Assembly: GCA_028753945.1 (NCBI GenBank)
Contig: JAPNXP010000012.1
Coordinates: 4,486,501-4,550,500, forward strand
DNA length: 64,000 nucleotides
Reading direction: 5' to 3'
From: Hexactinellida sp. DTS-2022
Lineage: Eukaryota; Porifera; Hexactinellida
The position numbers and the translations under genes are program-made. Every line of letters begins with the position of its first letter. The stretch's first letter is position 1. The notes below the pieces were generated by a model. It was given only the letters and a program-made list of their open reading frames with translations, did not search any database and was not told the origin of the DNA. Shown one piece after another: positions 30,381-41,892 of the stretch.

Positions 30381-31713
30381 TGTATTGCCAATAAATATAG
30401 AGTTTATAGCTAATATACAGTAAATATAATATAATAATTGAATACGAGATTACAACCAAATTAATTACGCCCATAATTTCATCGCTAAACCACTTTTCAT
30501 AGCTGAAAAGTGGTTGAGTATTCGATTCATATTTCTGCACTTTCCCATACAACAAATAATTGCCTGCCAATCGCTTATGGACTAACAAATAAACTAAATA
30601 TACTACGTATGTACTTGAATTTTTATGAATTTTGACCTAACTCCCTCCGAGAATTAGAGGAAATTGCCTATAACTTATACTAAAACTGCCCAATGAGTTG
30701 AGTGAGTTCTGTTTTTACTAACATACGCTACGCAGGTAGTAATCCCGAGGAAAAGTTTAGCATTCTATAAGGAATGGAGTGGTAGCCAAAATTTAGTTAT
30801 AAAACTAATAAACCTTCATTGACTAATCAGTATTTCCTAAAGCTAGCTGAATAAAGCTGATTTCAGAACCCAAAGGATAAGGATAGATACAGATTAGAAT
30901 TTCGCAAATTCGCATGTCCGTTGTTATATCAACCGCCATACGGTTGTTTGAACTTGTTTCGTATGTTTATAGAACATCACATTACTGGGTTCGATTTAAT
31001 AATTATCTGAGCAAATATTCTTGTTACTAGCTAATTATGGCTATTTATAGTTAATCCTACCATCAAATTGACAACGAACAGTGGCTTTACTTTGAAATGG
31101 TGTAATTATGGAAATAATGACAATATTCGTGCGGGAGTGATATATGATGCGGGCGGTGGAGCTGAAACAAGATTCCAACTAACAGTGGCCTAATAAATAA
31201 TTAATTAATAATTATACTGTAGGAGCATACTAGTTTCACTGTCACTCAATATTCTATTTATATTTGGTAGCATTTATTAATAATTTAATATCGCCAATTT
31301 ACAAATTAAATTAATATGCCTAATAATTATATATTCAGAAATCGACAATTCCAATTTCCAAGGATGGCATCATCTGGAGGTTCCCAAACCATTTTCCTAT
31401 TAATTTATGAATTATAGCTTTTAATTAATTTAACACTCAGGAAAGTCTAAATCCAAAAATTCACCCCCATAATATTAACTTGATTTATAATTATCACGTT
31501 TCCAACGATTACTGCTTTTTCAGTGGCGCATACATGTCATGTTGTAGTACGTGTAGTAATCGAGGGGATTATAAAATAAACACCGAGACAATGTGATGTA
31601 GTTCAAAAAGAATGAAATTACTTTACAAACAAGAATGAGAATTAACATTAAAAAAAGACTTATACCAAAATGAGAAAATGCTTTACAACACAAGATTAGC
31701 TTAATTAATCAGC
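30381..31713. other. Intergenic spacer between ASAP and the adhesion GPCR
   Basis: About 1.3 kb of AT-rich sequence. The only structure seen is a perfect 11-bp hairpin at 30488-30515 (AACCACTTTTC, 6-nt loop). Its role, if any, is unknown. Confidence 0.5.
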
Positions 31714-34700
31714 TCAATAATCATTCTCAATAGTGAAGCTCTCATAGGGAACCTTGATGCTGGTGCTGGAGTGTGGCGTGCCGACCTCCTCGCCTGGAAC
31801 GGAGAGTGAAGTGCTAAAGTGAGCCATACGAACTGTGAGCGAACTCTGCATGTCCTTTGCTCTTTGACTCTGAGGGTGTAGCAGCGAGTGCTCAATAGTG
31901 ACTGGTTCTAGTTGCATTCCCAGGTATTCATTATTTGCCTCAGTCGGCTGTGTAGCGTTGTTAGTAGAGACGATATCTTGACTCTCTCCTCTCCGATTGA
32001 TTCTGAACTTGAGCGCAGCTGGCGGTTTGCTGGAATTAGGATTCGAGCTAGCATTCGTGGTTGTCGGGTAGGAGCCCTGAACTGGTTTCCATAGGAACAC
32101 ATACTTCATGATCTCAGGGGTACTTAGTGGGTACAGAATAGAGAATATCACCCCCTGCAGACCGATTATAATGGTGAATATGAACGCAGTAGCTGGAGTA
32201 GGAATATTAGCAAAAACCGAGAAGAGCCAAGGAATGCAAAGAAGTGGTGCTAGAGCCAAAGTGGCAACCAACACACTGCGTAATCTCCTAAACCTATTCC
32301 CTTTCCCTTTTGATACTTTGAAAAGTATTATCGCAGTCAGAATAAGGAATACTAGATTCAATAGGGTAATCAGGCTCATTGGAATAACAAAAGCTAGACT
32401 CACAAATGTGGGCTCATTGCTCAGCCAGCAGACCTCATCGACTTCATCAATAATATACTCGTGGGTGATAGACGGGGTGATTATCACAAGTGGAATTGGG
32501 AGCCCCCAGCTTAGAGGCACTAGGAAATACCAGAATCGGCGTTCTACGTCCCAAGCGAGTATCTTAATCAGCAGGTATAGGCCTACGACGAGAGATGCAG
32601 TGAAGACCGCCAGCCAGAAGTAGTACTGAAGGATGGTGAGAGCAAGACAGGCTGTTCTGTTGCTGTACGCACCAGCTGACGAAATGAAGAAAAGGAGGGC
32701 GAGCAGGAGAGCCACGGCGAAATTGAAATGAAGTATGGTAGCGTCCCTCTTGAACAAAGAGGTGGTTTGCTTCCGAGTCCTGAACCATAGAATAATATAA
32801 GCGAGTACCGAGATAGTTAGGAATATTATGGAGATGGAGCCGAGCAGGTAGGATAGGATCTCAATCGCGAGTGTCTCTTCAGGAGTTAGGTGCAGAGAAA
32901 CAACTGAGCCTAGGACAGCAAAATTAGTGAGATGAGACACGGAGCATTGTGCTGGACCCGGAGGGACCTGATTAGAGTTGGAGAGAGTGGTCCCATTCGA
33001 TACCCACCCCTCATCGATGAACTGAGAAGATACGCAAGTATAGACTAGGCTGAACTTGACAAAGTTCGTTATGAGAGGAGGATCGAATAGAAGCCCGAAT
33101 GAAAGGAGAATATCTTCATTCAACTGCTCCACGCGTCCGCCCCCTCTCGTGAATATATTCAAATTGGAAACCGCAGTACTGAGAGTGTCATTGACACTCC
33201 TCTGCCTGGGAGAGAGAGCCACGGCTGCCTCCACTTCTCCCAACAGCTGAGCGACATTTGGAAACACAGAAAAGCTCACTTCGACGCCTCTGCCCACGTC
33301 GTTGGCTCGTACAACTGAGGCAGGAATCAAAACGGAGGCCTGAGCTCGCGACAAGGCGGAAGGGGTATTGAAAGAGTTAGGAATGGAGCTAGGTCCGATA
33401 AATATGGCATCAATAGGGTCACTAACCACTGTGACAATAAGCGCTACGTTCTGTTCCTCTATCAGGATGCTACTGTTAACGGGGATAACTGAGCCGAGCA
33501 GGATCCCTAGAGTCTCAACTGTGGCGACTATGCTATCGATCTCGGACTCGACTTCTGTCTGCGGAGAAGTTATGAAAGCTATCCTATTCTCGCTTCTGAA
33601 CACATTAGAGGCAATACGGACTATACTATCTTGTACTCGACTGAGAGTGTCATCAAGTTCGTCTCCAGTTAAACTCAAAAGTGAATTCCTAATGGCCTGT
33701 AGTCCCGCTACGGCCTGCATCAACTCCCCCGGGTAGAGACCCCGGATAAACGCACTAGTCGCCGTGACCAATCGAAGGGACTGCGTCACACTCTCCTCTG
33801 CAGTTAATGGAGTGTTCGGATCAATTGCGCTACTCTGGAGAGAGAGGAAAGAAGCACTCACACAGTTCTGATAATTAGTTGTCTCGCTCACGCCTGCGCC
33901 ATTGCATCGCCTGGAAATTGTACCAAACAGAGTGCCATCGAGCTGGGAACAAGGAATTGTCGCGTCAGTGTCTATGGGAGTGGCTGGAAATGTCAATTCC
34001 GTACCGAAATCGTTTAGTTCTGTGAAAGAAGGGCAAGCGGGTATTCCAACCGAAATGTTACAGTTTGTCCCTTCGTAAGATGGCTCGCATTCACAAATAT
34101 AGTTTTCAGGTGGAAAGAGATTAGAGCAGATTCCGTTTACACAATTTTCAGGAAAATCACACTCATTCGTATCTACACACTCTCCATTGACCCTTGTAAA
34201 CCCGTTAAAACAGATGCAGCTGAAGCTCCCCTCACTGTTAACACAAGCGGAATCTGCACACGGCGTGATGTCACTGAGGCACTCATCTATATCTACACAG
34301 GCATTGCCGTCAAAGCCATAGCCAGCTAAGCAATCACAGTAGAAAGAACTGTTCGAATACCCTTCTGAGCACATTCCTAAAACCCCGCATGGTTGTTGTG
34401 TCAAGCAAATGGAAGATGTAATAGGAGAGGGATTGAAAGCGATTTGTGGATTACTTCTTACACACTGTTCACGACCTGGATACAAGCGGGTAGGATTATA
34501 ATTAAAGTATACATATACTTCATATTCTGTTCGAGACCGCAGTGAGTCAATCAAGTAAACTCCTGTTTGACAATCAACTACAATGCTAGGATCCACCTGA
34601 GTTGAAAAGATAAATGAAATTGTAGAGTCCACACACAAAACGGGCGTCGTATCCCAACTAATCTCGATTGTGCTGGTTGACACTCGGAAGGTTAAGCGTA

Positions 34701-37700
34701 GGGATTCTAACAGGCTCTGATTGGTTTTAACCATTAAAGCAGAATCGAAATCGGAAGTCCTCAAACCCCCGTCGTATACTGCCTCCACGAAGAAGAAATA
34801 GTCCAAGAGTGGGAACAGAGTTAATTCGCCCTGAAGGGAAGACCCGAACTCCTCACAGAAAAAATAGAATGAGCCAAAACCAGGACAAACGTCGAATATA
34901 AGACTACGGTTGGTTCCAAGCGACATGGGTCCACTCAGAAAGCAGTCTGGATAAATGTACTGTGGACACTCCTGACCAGTCAAGGTGAAAGCATTGGAAG
35001 TGGGTAATGCGTAGAGGATGTAAGATTCAAACTGCTGAGGGATTGGGAAAACAGGAATGTTGGTCCACTCAGCCCGATAAACATTGTTGCTAGGGTCTAT
35101 TGGAATAGCGAGACTGGTCAAGAAAGGAGACGCGGACTCAGGGAGATATGAATACAAGCCCGGAGTGAATATGACGATGTGAACTGGATTGTCTATAACA
35201 GAAAAGTTACCAGGGAACTTGATCGATTGGTACGGAAAGATAAATAGTACATTTGGGCTGGGGGCATCTGGTGCTTGCAGTTCAAAAGCGCTGTTGTTAC
35301 AAGGGACCACTTGAAAGAGATCACCTGTTAAGTTCTGGGGTGCATAATAAAATACAGTTCTGGTGCTGTTGGTACAAATCTGAGAATTGTACTTGAAAAG
35401 GAGACGCAGATTTATTCCCGAGATTGCGATGAGCTCTGCCACCGATTCAATTGGAATGTACAGATCGGAGGCAGGCTGAATATAGCTCACACCGCTTAAC
35501 TCGTAAGCAACAGCAATGCTGTATTCGTAACCAGGGAGAATAGTGATAATAGCGTTGTTGCTCGCTGTAGTAAGCTTGGAGCAAGTGAGATTAGGATTTG
35601 AATCAAGGCACATTTCATACAGAGCCTCTCTGGAGAAATCTGGTGAATCAGCATAGTCAATGTTCTTAATCTGTTGTATAAGGTCACTTGAAAATACCGA
35701 ATTAACTTGAGTGGTTAAAAAGGTTACGAACTCCGGTATAGCTAATAAGGTATAGGAGGTAACGCCGGGGATCAAATCCCACTCAACGTTCACATTAGCG
35801 AAATCCACAAATTGAATGTTCTGTATAAATTCAGCTGTTGTTATTTTATCAAATTCAATTCTAAAAGTTGCGCAACTCGAAAAGAATGTGGTGGAGTTGA
35901 AGAAAATGTCCGCCTTAATAAAATAAGTTTTCGAATAATCAAGATCAGTGATTAGGTACGAACCATCGTCACAGGGCAGAATAACTGTTGATGGAAAAGG
36001 TATTGGGCTGAATAAATCGTCCCAAGACAAATAGACAAAAGCCTCAGGCGGGCAGAAAAAGTTGGTATCCCATTCAACAAGAATGCTTGTGTTTGAGGTA
36101 AGACGAGTGCTAGTATAAAGTTCTCTTTGGCTTTTGATAAGATTTAAGTCACCTAGCTGAGTGATACCATTTGTTCCAGGCAAGAAGGTACTATCAGCGT
36201 TATTGGATGTAATGAAACGAATAGCTGGATCAAACCCAGGTATAATGTCAATAGTAATATCCGCTGTGTTAAAAACGGATATGCAAGAATAGTTTGAGGT
36301 GTTCTCGCAAAGTAACGGAGGAGATACAACCAAACTGTCCATTTGAACGATGTTAATCTGAGAGGCGCTTAGGTCCGTATCATCCCTAATATCAGGACAT
36401 TGATTTGTTACGTTAGCCAATTCTAAACGACGGACTTGATAGGGCAGGAAATATACACTTGCTGGCTGATTGAAAGTTTCAAAAATAGCAACACTCAAAG
36501 AAATGGTGTTAAAGTCGAGATATATAAAGTCAATTACAGTACTAGCAGCAATAGTATCAGGGTCCAACGGTTCCAACCCAAAGCTAGATCTGAAAATTCT
36601 GTTGGATTCAAACCCGCTCAAGCAAGCACTCCCATCTGCCGTTACAGAGTTTGTAAACAGATTCGCTCTTGTTTCAAAGTTGCTAGGTACGTTCTTAAGG
36701 AATGTAGGGGAAGAGCTGCAGGGAGTGATATAATTTCTGATAAAATTAGTCTCTAAAACTATTTGCTCGAAAACCCTGAAAAATACTAAAGAGGAAGGTA
36801 AGCATAAATTTTGATTCCATGAGAAATCCTGATAGGCAACCCCACGTGTTGTCCCTAAGTTTATTTCCCACGATGAGTATATCGCCGGGTAACTCCGTAC
36901 CTTTAGTACACCACTGCTGTTAGCATTCAGAAGTACTGCTTCCACAATTACACCGACAGCAAAGTTACGATCAATGCCGACGCTCAGAAGGTTGTTTGTA
37001 CTGAGCACGGAATGGCATTGATAAGGAAGAGACACGCCAGGAGAGGGGGGACAGGTGAGATTGAATTGGATTTGTTCAGGAATACTAACCCCATAATCAT
37101 AGTACTCGGTTGGGAAGAAGCTGAATTCATTAGTAGGAGTTTGAGAATCGATACTACTGCAAGAATCTCCGTTAAATTTCAATGCATACACAGGGAATAT
37201 GTATACATTGAAATGGTCCATTGCTGTGAGAGGAAACGACCACCTTATAATGGCACCCTCTCGATTATTAGTTATGTAGTCAATGACAGGAACATCAATA
37301 ACTTCGGGATTGTTGATTTGGAAAAAAACCAATTGTATTCTCGTATATCTGCAGGTATTATTGGGGATGAGATCTGTGGGAGAGGTAATTCGCAGATCTA
37401 ATGCCACACTCAAGAACTCCTGTATTTCCGCATTTGAGACTACAAAATAGATATACAAATACTGAGATCCACAGAGTGTATCAGAATCGAGTTCGATATT
37501 ATTCAAAGGGTTGGTAAACTGAGTGTAACGAGCGGTCATTCTATGTTGCTCACAAAAAGTTACATCTGGGATTTGCCAAGTTAACAGAGCTCTATTGTCA
37601 AGAGCACTTAAAACTGGTCCTCCATCAGATTGCGGTACCTGATTACCATTATCGTTGGTCAGTTGGAAGTTCAACAATTCTGTATAATGGGCTGAAATGG

Positions 37701-38901
37701 AGAAGATGGTGCAGGGAGTGGTCATCACGGAAAATTCAGGGTAAACAGTTTCGATACAGAAAAAATGGTCGATCATATCGAATAGGTCCACTACCAAACT
37801 GAGATTATTAGAAATGTAGCAGAAATAATCACTAGCATTCTCACAAGGCAAAGAGTCACCGACACTAAATGGAAGTCTAATGTCCAGTGACTCCAACTGA
37901 AGCTCGTAAGCCGAAGGGTAATCACAGCTACCGTAGTAGTATAAAACCCTCCCAGCGAAAGAAAATACTCGATAATACACGGTATCATTTGGACGGAGGA
38001 GTATTGGAGAAGAAAACGTAAGGTTGACTTGATTGTAGCTGAGGGGGGAGGTGGCGACAGAACTCGCTGCCCAATTACGGATAAGGAATGGAGTGAGCAG
38101 CTGCACGGGTAGTGTTTTGGGAGATGAGTTGATGGAATTCCCGAATACATCAGTTGTAAAGTTGCTATTGGGAAGTATTAAGTTGCAAGTTGCAACATCT
38201 GGATTTAAGGTTGGACAGACTGCGTTGATGACAGATAGCTCGAAAACTTCGAGCAGGATTGTATATCTCTCAGAAGCTAGTCCCGTTTCAACGCTATCTG
38301 CTACATTAGTGAGCTTTGAAAGGAATACAGAATTCGAATTCTGTTGTGGATTCGAGACAGATTCAATATAAATTCCAGGGAAATTAATTGGATCAATAAT
38401 AACAGGCTCAGTGAAACTGATAATTATTATACCTAACTGAAAATCAATCTCAAAGTTGCTGACCTGAGGAGAAGTCAAGTCAGGAATAATACTAAGCTGA
38501 ACCTGCTCTAGTTGTAACGGGATTATAAACAAAAATGTTGAATTAATATTTGCGAGACATTCAATACCAGGCTCATTGCCTATGACAGTCTTAATTTGGG
38601 TGGTATTAGACGCGCTTAGAGTAATTGTATGCACATCCGAGGTCTGAGGTGGAAATGAGAATGACAACGACGAAAACGTGCACAAGGAATTGAAAGAAGG
38701 TTGGTTAGAAAGTACGAAATCCTGATCAAACAAAAATGAACTATCAACAACAATGTCGAACGCAAGGGTAATAGTGATTCTCGGACCAGCAAACGATAGG
38801 AAACTACCGGTGCTATTCACCGTGGCCTCGATAGCGAGAGAACTGCGGAAACAATATGCAAACAAGAGAAGGGATGTGACCACTGATGAGAGATACATCA
38901 T
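31714..38901 (-). CDS. Giant adhesion GPCR (EGF, GAIN/GPS, 7TM), single exon, 2395 aa
   Basis: A signal peptide (about 1-23) leads a very long, N-glycosylation-rich ectodomain of about 1470 residues with beta-sandwich-like repeats; I do not assign a family to these. EGF modules follow (about 1496-1615), including calcium-binding types (DIDECLSD, DTNECDFP). A GAIN region ends in the GPS, where CSVSHLTNF places the expected autocleavage between L1991 and T1992. Seven hydrophobic helices follow (about 2005-2275), with adhesion-type features such as FKRDATILHFNFAVALLLALL and WLSNE. The intracellular tail is about 110 residues. The expected role is surface adhesion or mechanosensing with a tethered agonist exposed at the GPS. 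A 7.2-kb coding region without introns is striking. A diverged paralogue lies at the right edge. Confidence 0.93.
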   Translation of the reverse strand: MMYLSSVVTSLLLFAYCFRSSLAIEATVNSTGSFLSFAGPRITITLAFDIVVDSSFLFDQDFVLSNQPSFNSLCTFSSLSFSFPPQTSDVHTITLSASNTTQIKTVIGNEPGIECLANINSTFLFIIPLQLEQVQLSIIPDLTSPQVSNFEIDFQLGIIIISFTEPVIIDPINFPGIYIESVSNPQQNSNSVFLSKLTNVADSVETGLASERYTILLEVFELSVINAVCPTLNPDVATCNLILPNSNFTTDVFGNSINSSPKTLPVQLLTPFLIRNWAASSVATSPLSYNQVNLTFSSPILLRPNDTVYYRVFSFAGRVLYYYGSCDYPSAYELQLESLDIRLPFSVGDSLPCENASDYFCYISNNLSLVVDLFDMIDHFFCIETVYPEFSVMTTPCTIFSISAHYTELLNFQLTNDNGNQVPQSDGGPVLSALDNRALLTWQIPDVTFCEQHRMTARYTQFTNPLNNIELDSDTLCGSQYLYIYFVVSNAEIQEFLSVALDLRITSPTDLIPNNTCRYTRIQLVFFQINNPEVIDVPVIDYITNNREGAIIRWSFPLTAMDHFNVYIFPVYALKFNGDSCSSIDSQTPTNEFSFFPTEYYDYGVSIPEQIQFNLTCPPSPGVSLPYQCHSVLSTNNLLSVGIDRNFAVGVIVEAVLLNANSSGVLKVRSYPAIYSSWEINLGTTRGVAYQDFSWNQNLCLPSSLVFFRVFEQIVLETNFIRNYITPCSSSPTFLKNVPSNFETRANLFTNSVTADGSACLSGFESNRIFRSSFGLEPLDPDTIAASTVIDFIYLDFNTISLSVAIFETFNQPASVYFLPYQVRRLELANVTNQCPDIRDDTDLSASQINIVQMDSLVVSPPLLCENTSNYSCISVFNTADITIDIIPGFDPAIRFITSNNADSTFLPGTNGITQLGDLNLIKSQRELYTSTRLTSNTSILVEWDTNFFCPPEAFVYLSWDDLFSPIPFPSTVILPCDDGSYLITDLDYSKTYFIKADIFFNSTTFFSSCATFRIEFDKITTAEFIQNIQFVDFANVNVEWDLIPGVTSYTLLAIPEFVTFLTTQVNSVFSSDLIQQIKNIDYADSPDFSREALYEMCLDSNPNLTCSKLTTASNNAIITILPGYEYSIAVAYELSGVSYIQPASDLYIPIESVAELIAISGINLRLLFKYNSQICTNSTRTVFYYAPQNLTGDLFQVVPCNNSAFELQAPDAPSPNVLFIFPYQSIKFPGNFSVIDNPVHIVIFTPGLYSYLPESASPFLTSLAIPIDPSNNVYRAEWTNIPVFPIPQQFESYILYALPTSNAFTLTGQECPQYIYPDCFLSGPMSLGTNRSLIFDVCPGFGSFYFFCEEFGSSLQGELTLFPLLDYFFFVEAVYDGGLRTSDFDSALMVKTNQSLLESLRLTFRVSTSTIEISWDTTPVLCVDSTISFIFSTQVDPSIVVDCQTGVYLIDSLRSRTEYEVYVYFNYNPTRLYPGREQCVRSNPQIAFNPSPITSSICLTQQPCGVLGMCSEGYSNSSFYCDCLAGYGFDGNACVDIDECLSDITPCADSACVNSEGSFSCICFNGFTRVNGECVDTNECDFPENCVNGICSNLFPPENYICECEPSYEGTNCNISVGIPACPSFTELNDFGTELTFPATPIDTDATIPCSQLDGTLFGTISRRCNGAGVSETTNYQNCVSASFLSLQSSAIDPNTPLTAEESVTQSLRLVTATSAFIRGLYPGELMQAVAGLQAIRNSLLSLTGDELDDTLSRVQDSIVRIASNVFRSENRIAFITSPQTEVESEIDSIVATVETLGILLGSVIPVNSSILIEEQNVALIVTVVSDPIDAIFIGPSSIPNSFNTPSALSRAQASVLIPASVVRANDVGRGVEVSFSVFPNVAQLLGEVEAAVALSPRQRSVNDTLSTAVSNLNIFTRGGGRVEQLNEDILLSFGLLFDPPLITNFVKFSLVYTCVSSQFIDEGWVSNGTTLSNSNQVPPGPAQCSVSHLTNFAVLGSVVSLHLTPEETLAIEILSYLLGSISIIFLTISVLAYIILWFRTRKQTTSLFKRDATILHFNFAVALLLALLFFISSAGAYSNRTACLALTILQYYFWLAVFTASLVVGLYLLIKILAWDVERRFWYFLVPLSWGLPIPLVIITPSITHEYIIDEVDEVCWLSNEPTFVSLAFVIPMSLITLLNLVFLILTAIILFKVSKGKGNRFRRLRSVLVATLALAPLLCIPWLFSVFANIPTPATAFIFTIIIGLQGVIFSILYPLSTPEIMKYVFLWKPVQGSYPTTTNASSNPNSSKPPAALKFRINRRGESQDIVSTNNATQPTEANNEYLGMQLEPVTIEHSLLHPQSQRAKDMQSSLTVRMAHFSTSLSVPGEEVGTPHSSTSIKVPYESFTIENDY

Positions 38902-40450
38902 TTACCTATAAATAGTAGGCTGTAAGTAGTAAATACCAATGACACGGTTTAATGGAATACAGGGTAAATGAGTTTGTTTGGTTAATCTTTGTAAGAAAAT
39001 GCGTGAAACAGTATTATACTTACTGCTCAGTACATATCTACCATAAACTGCTTCACGAATTACAAAAAAATAGGTTCTTATTTACAGAAGATTTATGTGA
39101 GAATGATGTTAACAATAATCGAATTATTGTGAAGAATTCACTTATTATACAACTTTGGCTACAGCGCATGTTATCCGTCGTACTCAAAACCAGGGTTAAG
39201 ATGTACAAATTCTATCACCTCATACATGTAATTCAGACGTACAGTTCTAACCTTTTGGTGGATTTGCCTATAATAATTAAGTATCACTATGTTTTATTAA
39301 GATATTGTTGTAGCCAGACTTTCATCCAGGCAAAATTTTCTGCGCGCCTACATTAAGTTTGAACTCACGCACACACGCCTAAAATACTCAATTTGTATTA
39401 CATCTATGGGAGCATCGCTCGATTTTTGCTCGCCTAAACAAGTGTCCTTTCAAAATTCAGCGCCTGGATGAAACCTTGGTTGTACTTAGTCCAACAATAA
39501 TACCCTTCACACTAAATGAATATAGTGGAAGCCGATTAATCGCGACAGCCCATGACTGAACACATAACCCAGTTAACCAAAGTGATAATCCAATTAAATA
39601 ATTGTATATAAAAATCCTTTGCCAATCAAGTTGTCCTAATGTAATAAACTTTGTATAAATGTTAAATTGCTACAAACCTTTTGAAACTAGGACTTCTTTA
39701 TCACCAAATAAACAAGCAGTATTATTATAAATTTAAACTGTTAATTAAGTGACACAATGTACAACCTTTTATAATAATGGTGTGCCTGGATAATATAATT
39801 TAGCTTACATAGACACAACTTGATAACTATACAAATCAAACTGACGTAAACTGAGCCAAGAATAAGTTATTGCAAAGTTAGGGTTAACGATTTACTGAAT
39901 ATCCTTATTGTGCTCAACGATTGCAAAGCTGATATCATAATATTATTCCTCGCTTTCAACGAAGATAAATCACATTGAACAGTCGTAAGCACAAATACAA
40001 ATATTCAGAGAGATTCGTATTATGTAAGATATACGTATATATTACAAATGTTTGTGATTAACAATATTTATTGGAATTTACCTTAGAAAAAAGCCAATTT
40101 AAATTGTCCCAATAATTATGACTAAATAAGTATTAATTAGTATTCCATCCAGGAATAGCTTTTGGAGGCAAAAAAAGGAATGTCTGCTCTAAATATAATA
40201 ATATACATAATATTAGAAACAATTTGTAATCACCTGGCTCAGGGCAAGACTCAAGTCAAGACATACTTTACTTCTCAAAGGCTGACTTCTCTAGAAAATA
40301 AATAAATTTGTTCCCTATTTGGGAAACTTAGTAACAAAGTCTAAATACATTAATGCATGGGAATATTGTTCATACATATATTATCTGAACAAATAAACTC
40401 TATATTATATTATAACTTACTAGACTTCCTTTAACAAGAATTAGCATAGA
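38902..40450. other. Intergenic spacer between the adhesion GPCR and SelL
   Basis: About 1.5 kb of AT-rich sequence between two divergent genes. It contains a palindromic repeat near 39318-39475. The 134-codon frame at 38952-39356 has no domain, overlaps that repeat, and is not accepted as a gene. Confidence 0.5.
39318..39475. repeat. Inverted repeat, probable MITE
   Basis: Left CTTTCATCCAGGC and right GCCTGGATGAAAC are inverted, and the adjacent CTGCGCGCC / CAGCGCC also correspond. A target duplication was not resolved. Confidence 0.5.
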
Positions 40451-41870
40451 ATGGCGGCGTTTAGCCCCGCGGGAACTGACATGGGAGATATTATCAGTTC
40501 CTTAGCAACATTCAATAATCAAATGACAACAATAATCGACAAAACAACTGATGAGATCATACCTAATCTGAACAAAGATATTAAATCAGCTGAGACTAAA
40601 TTGCACAACATTCTAATTCATTCCATTCCTTATCTTGTAAAGTGCTACCAGTCAATGGGCGTAAATACAACCAAGGAATTCTATACAAACCCAACTCTTA
40701 TACGATGTAAAGAGGTTGGAACTCTTATGGAAACGATGGATAAATTGACGCACACATACCATGAAGTGCTGCAGAATGTTGATGACGTAATATCTCATGA
40801 AAGTAAAAAAGGTACATGAATATCAAATGTACTAACAACAATCGGTTCTTGTTAGTACAAAATAATAGCATAATAATAATATAGCACAAGATATAGCATA
40901 AAATTTTACTATTTAGTGTAAGGTTAACTTAATTAATTAAGTTAACCCTCAAAAATCGAATGCAATTCTTTGCAAAGAATCAAAATACTAATTAGTTATG
41001 ATGCTACTGAATAAGTAAAAAAATTATATAAAAAATTCAAACTCGTCCAAATATTATATACATACCGTATTTCCCCGAATAAGCCCCGGGTCAATAAAAA
41101 TGACATTGGTATGATAAAATTTATACACATTAGTTGATCATTGTAATGTTATTCCATTAATTTTGGTAACTTCGGTAGGTATACTGTTGGTGGAAACCAT
41201 TAGAATCGACCTAAAGAGTATATTCTGGATTTTTCACAAAAATTTCAGGATAATTTGGCCCACGAAAACAATAAGCGCCGGGGCGCTTATTCTGGGAAAT
41301 ACGGTACTAGTAACGAAACGTATACCTATAGAGGTGGAGCTCAAAGATATTATGCTAAATGACATTCTTACGAAGCAAGAACTGAGCTTGGAATCCATCC
41401 TACAAAGGAGTAATTATACGCTACTCGTCTTGTTACGTCATTTCGCATGACACCCATGACATGCTCACGTGTCCAGATTAAACTCGTGGCACTCGAAGTT
41501 CGATGAAATATCATTGCAAGTAGTGATAGTTACGTTTAACTCTGTCCAGGAAGGTCTGTCCTGGCTGGAAATAACTCCAACAGAGTACCAGCTGGTGTCA
41601 GACCAGCACAAGCTTATGTACAAGGCACTCAACTTGAAACGGTCATTCTATAAATCCTGGCATTATAAGGTTATTCACTATTATGCAGAAAAAGTGGTTA
41701 ATAATGCTGAATTGATAAAATCACTTGAACACGATGACTTGGAGCAAACTGGAGGTGACGTCATTCTTGACAGCTCCGGTCGCGTTGTATACTCTCACCA
41801 TTCTGAGGCCACTGTGGAGAGACCGGACCCCGGCGAGTTAGTCTCAGCTATTTTGGCTTCACAATACTAG
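40451..41870 (+). CDS. selL: Selenoprotein L (SelL) with UxxU redox motif, two exons, 299 aa, two Sec codons
   Basis: Exon 1 is 40451-40811 (...AAA AAA G before GTACAT) and exon 2 is 41332-41870 (after CCTATAG); the phase-1 join makes Glu. Exon 2 is one frame except for two in-frame TGA codons nine bases apart, at 41448-41450 and 41457-41459. Reading both as selenocysteine gives LLRHFA-U160-HP-U163-HAHV. This is the UxxU diselenide motif of SelL, in the place of CxxC in related AhpC/TSA-like proteins. Downstream blocks fit the family (LVSDQHKLMYKALNL, YYAEKVV, GGDVILDSSGRVVYSH, ERPDPGELV). The N-terminal exon is helical. A SECIS-like hairpin lies 23 bp after the stop. The role is thioredoxin-fold redox chemistry; the substrate is unknown. 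Standard gene callers would truncate or split it at the TGAs. Confidence 0.9.
40812..41331. other. SelL intron with a nested TA-flanked MITE
   Basis: A 520-bp GT-AG intron. The frame from 41163 that appears to run into exon 2 is intronic and MITE-derived, not coding. Confidence 0.8.
41065..41304. mobile_element. TA-flanked MITE (CCGTATTTCCC ends), 240 bp
   Basis: Ends CCGTATTTCCCCGAATAAGC and (reverse) CCGTATTTCCCAGAATAAGC, flanked by TA at 41063-41064 and 41305-41306. A second copy starts at 42878. Confidence 0.85.
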
Positions 41871-41892
41871 TTTATTTGTTATTATGCACTTT

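Noticed and set aside
30488..30515. 11-bp perfect hairpin as a small RNA gene
   Set aside because: Too short for a microRNA precursor, and no extended pairing around it.
38952..39356. 134-codon plus-strand frame as a gene
   Set aside because: No domain, biased composition, and its 3' end lies in an inverted repeat.
41163..41450. Stand-alone 95-aa protein ending at TGA
   Set aside because: The first part is MITE-derived intron, and the TGA is better read as a selenocysteine codon of SelL.
41469..41870. Separate small AhpC/TSA-like protein starting after the TGAs
   Set aside because: It would start with GTG and lack the redox motif; the in-frame upstream sequence and SECIS support one SelL protein.
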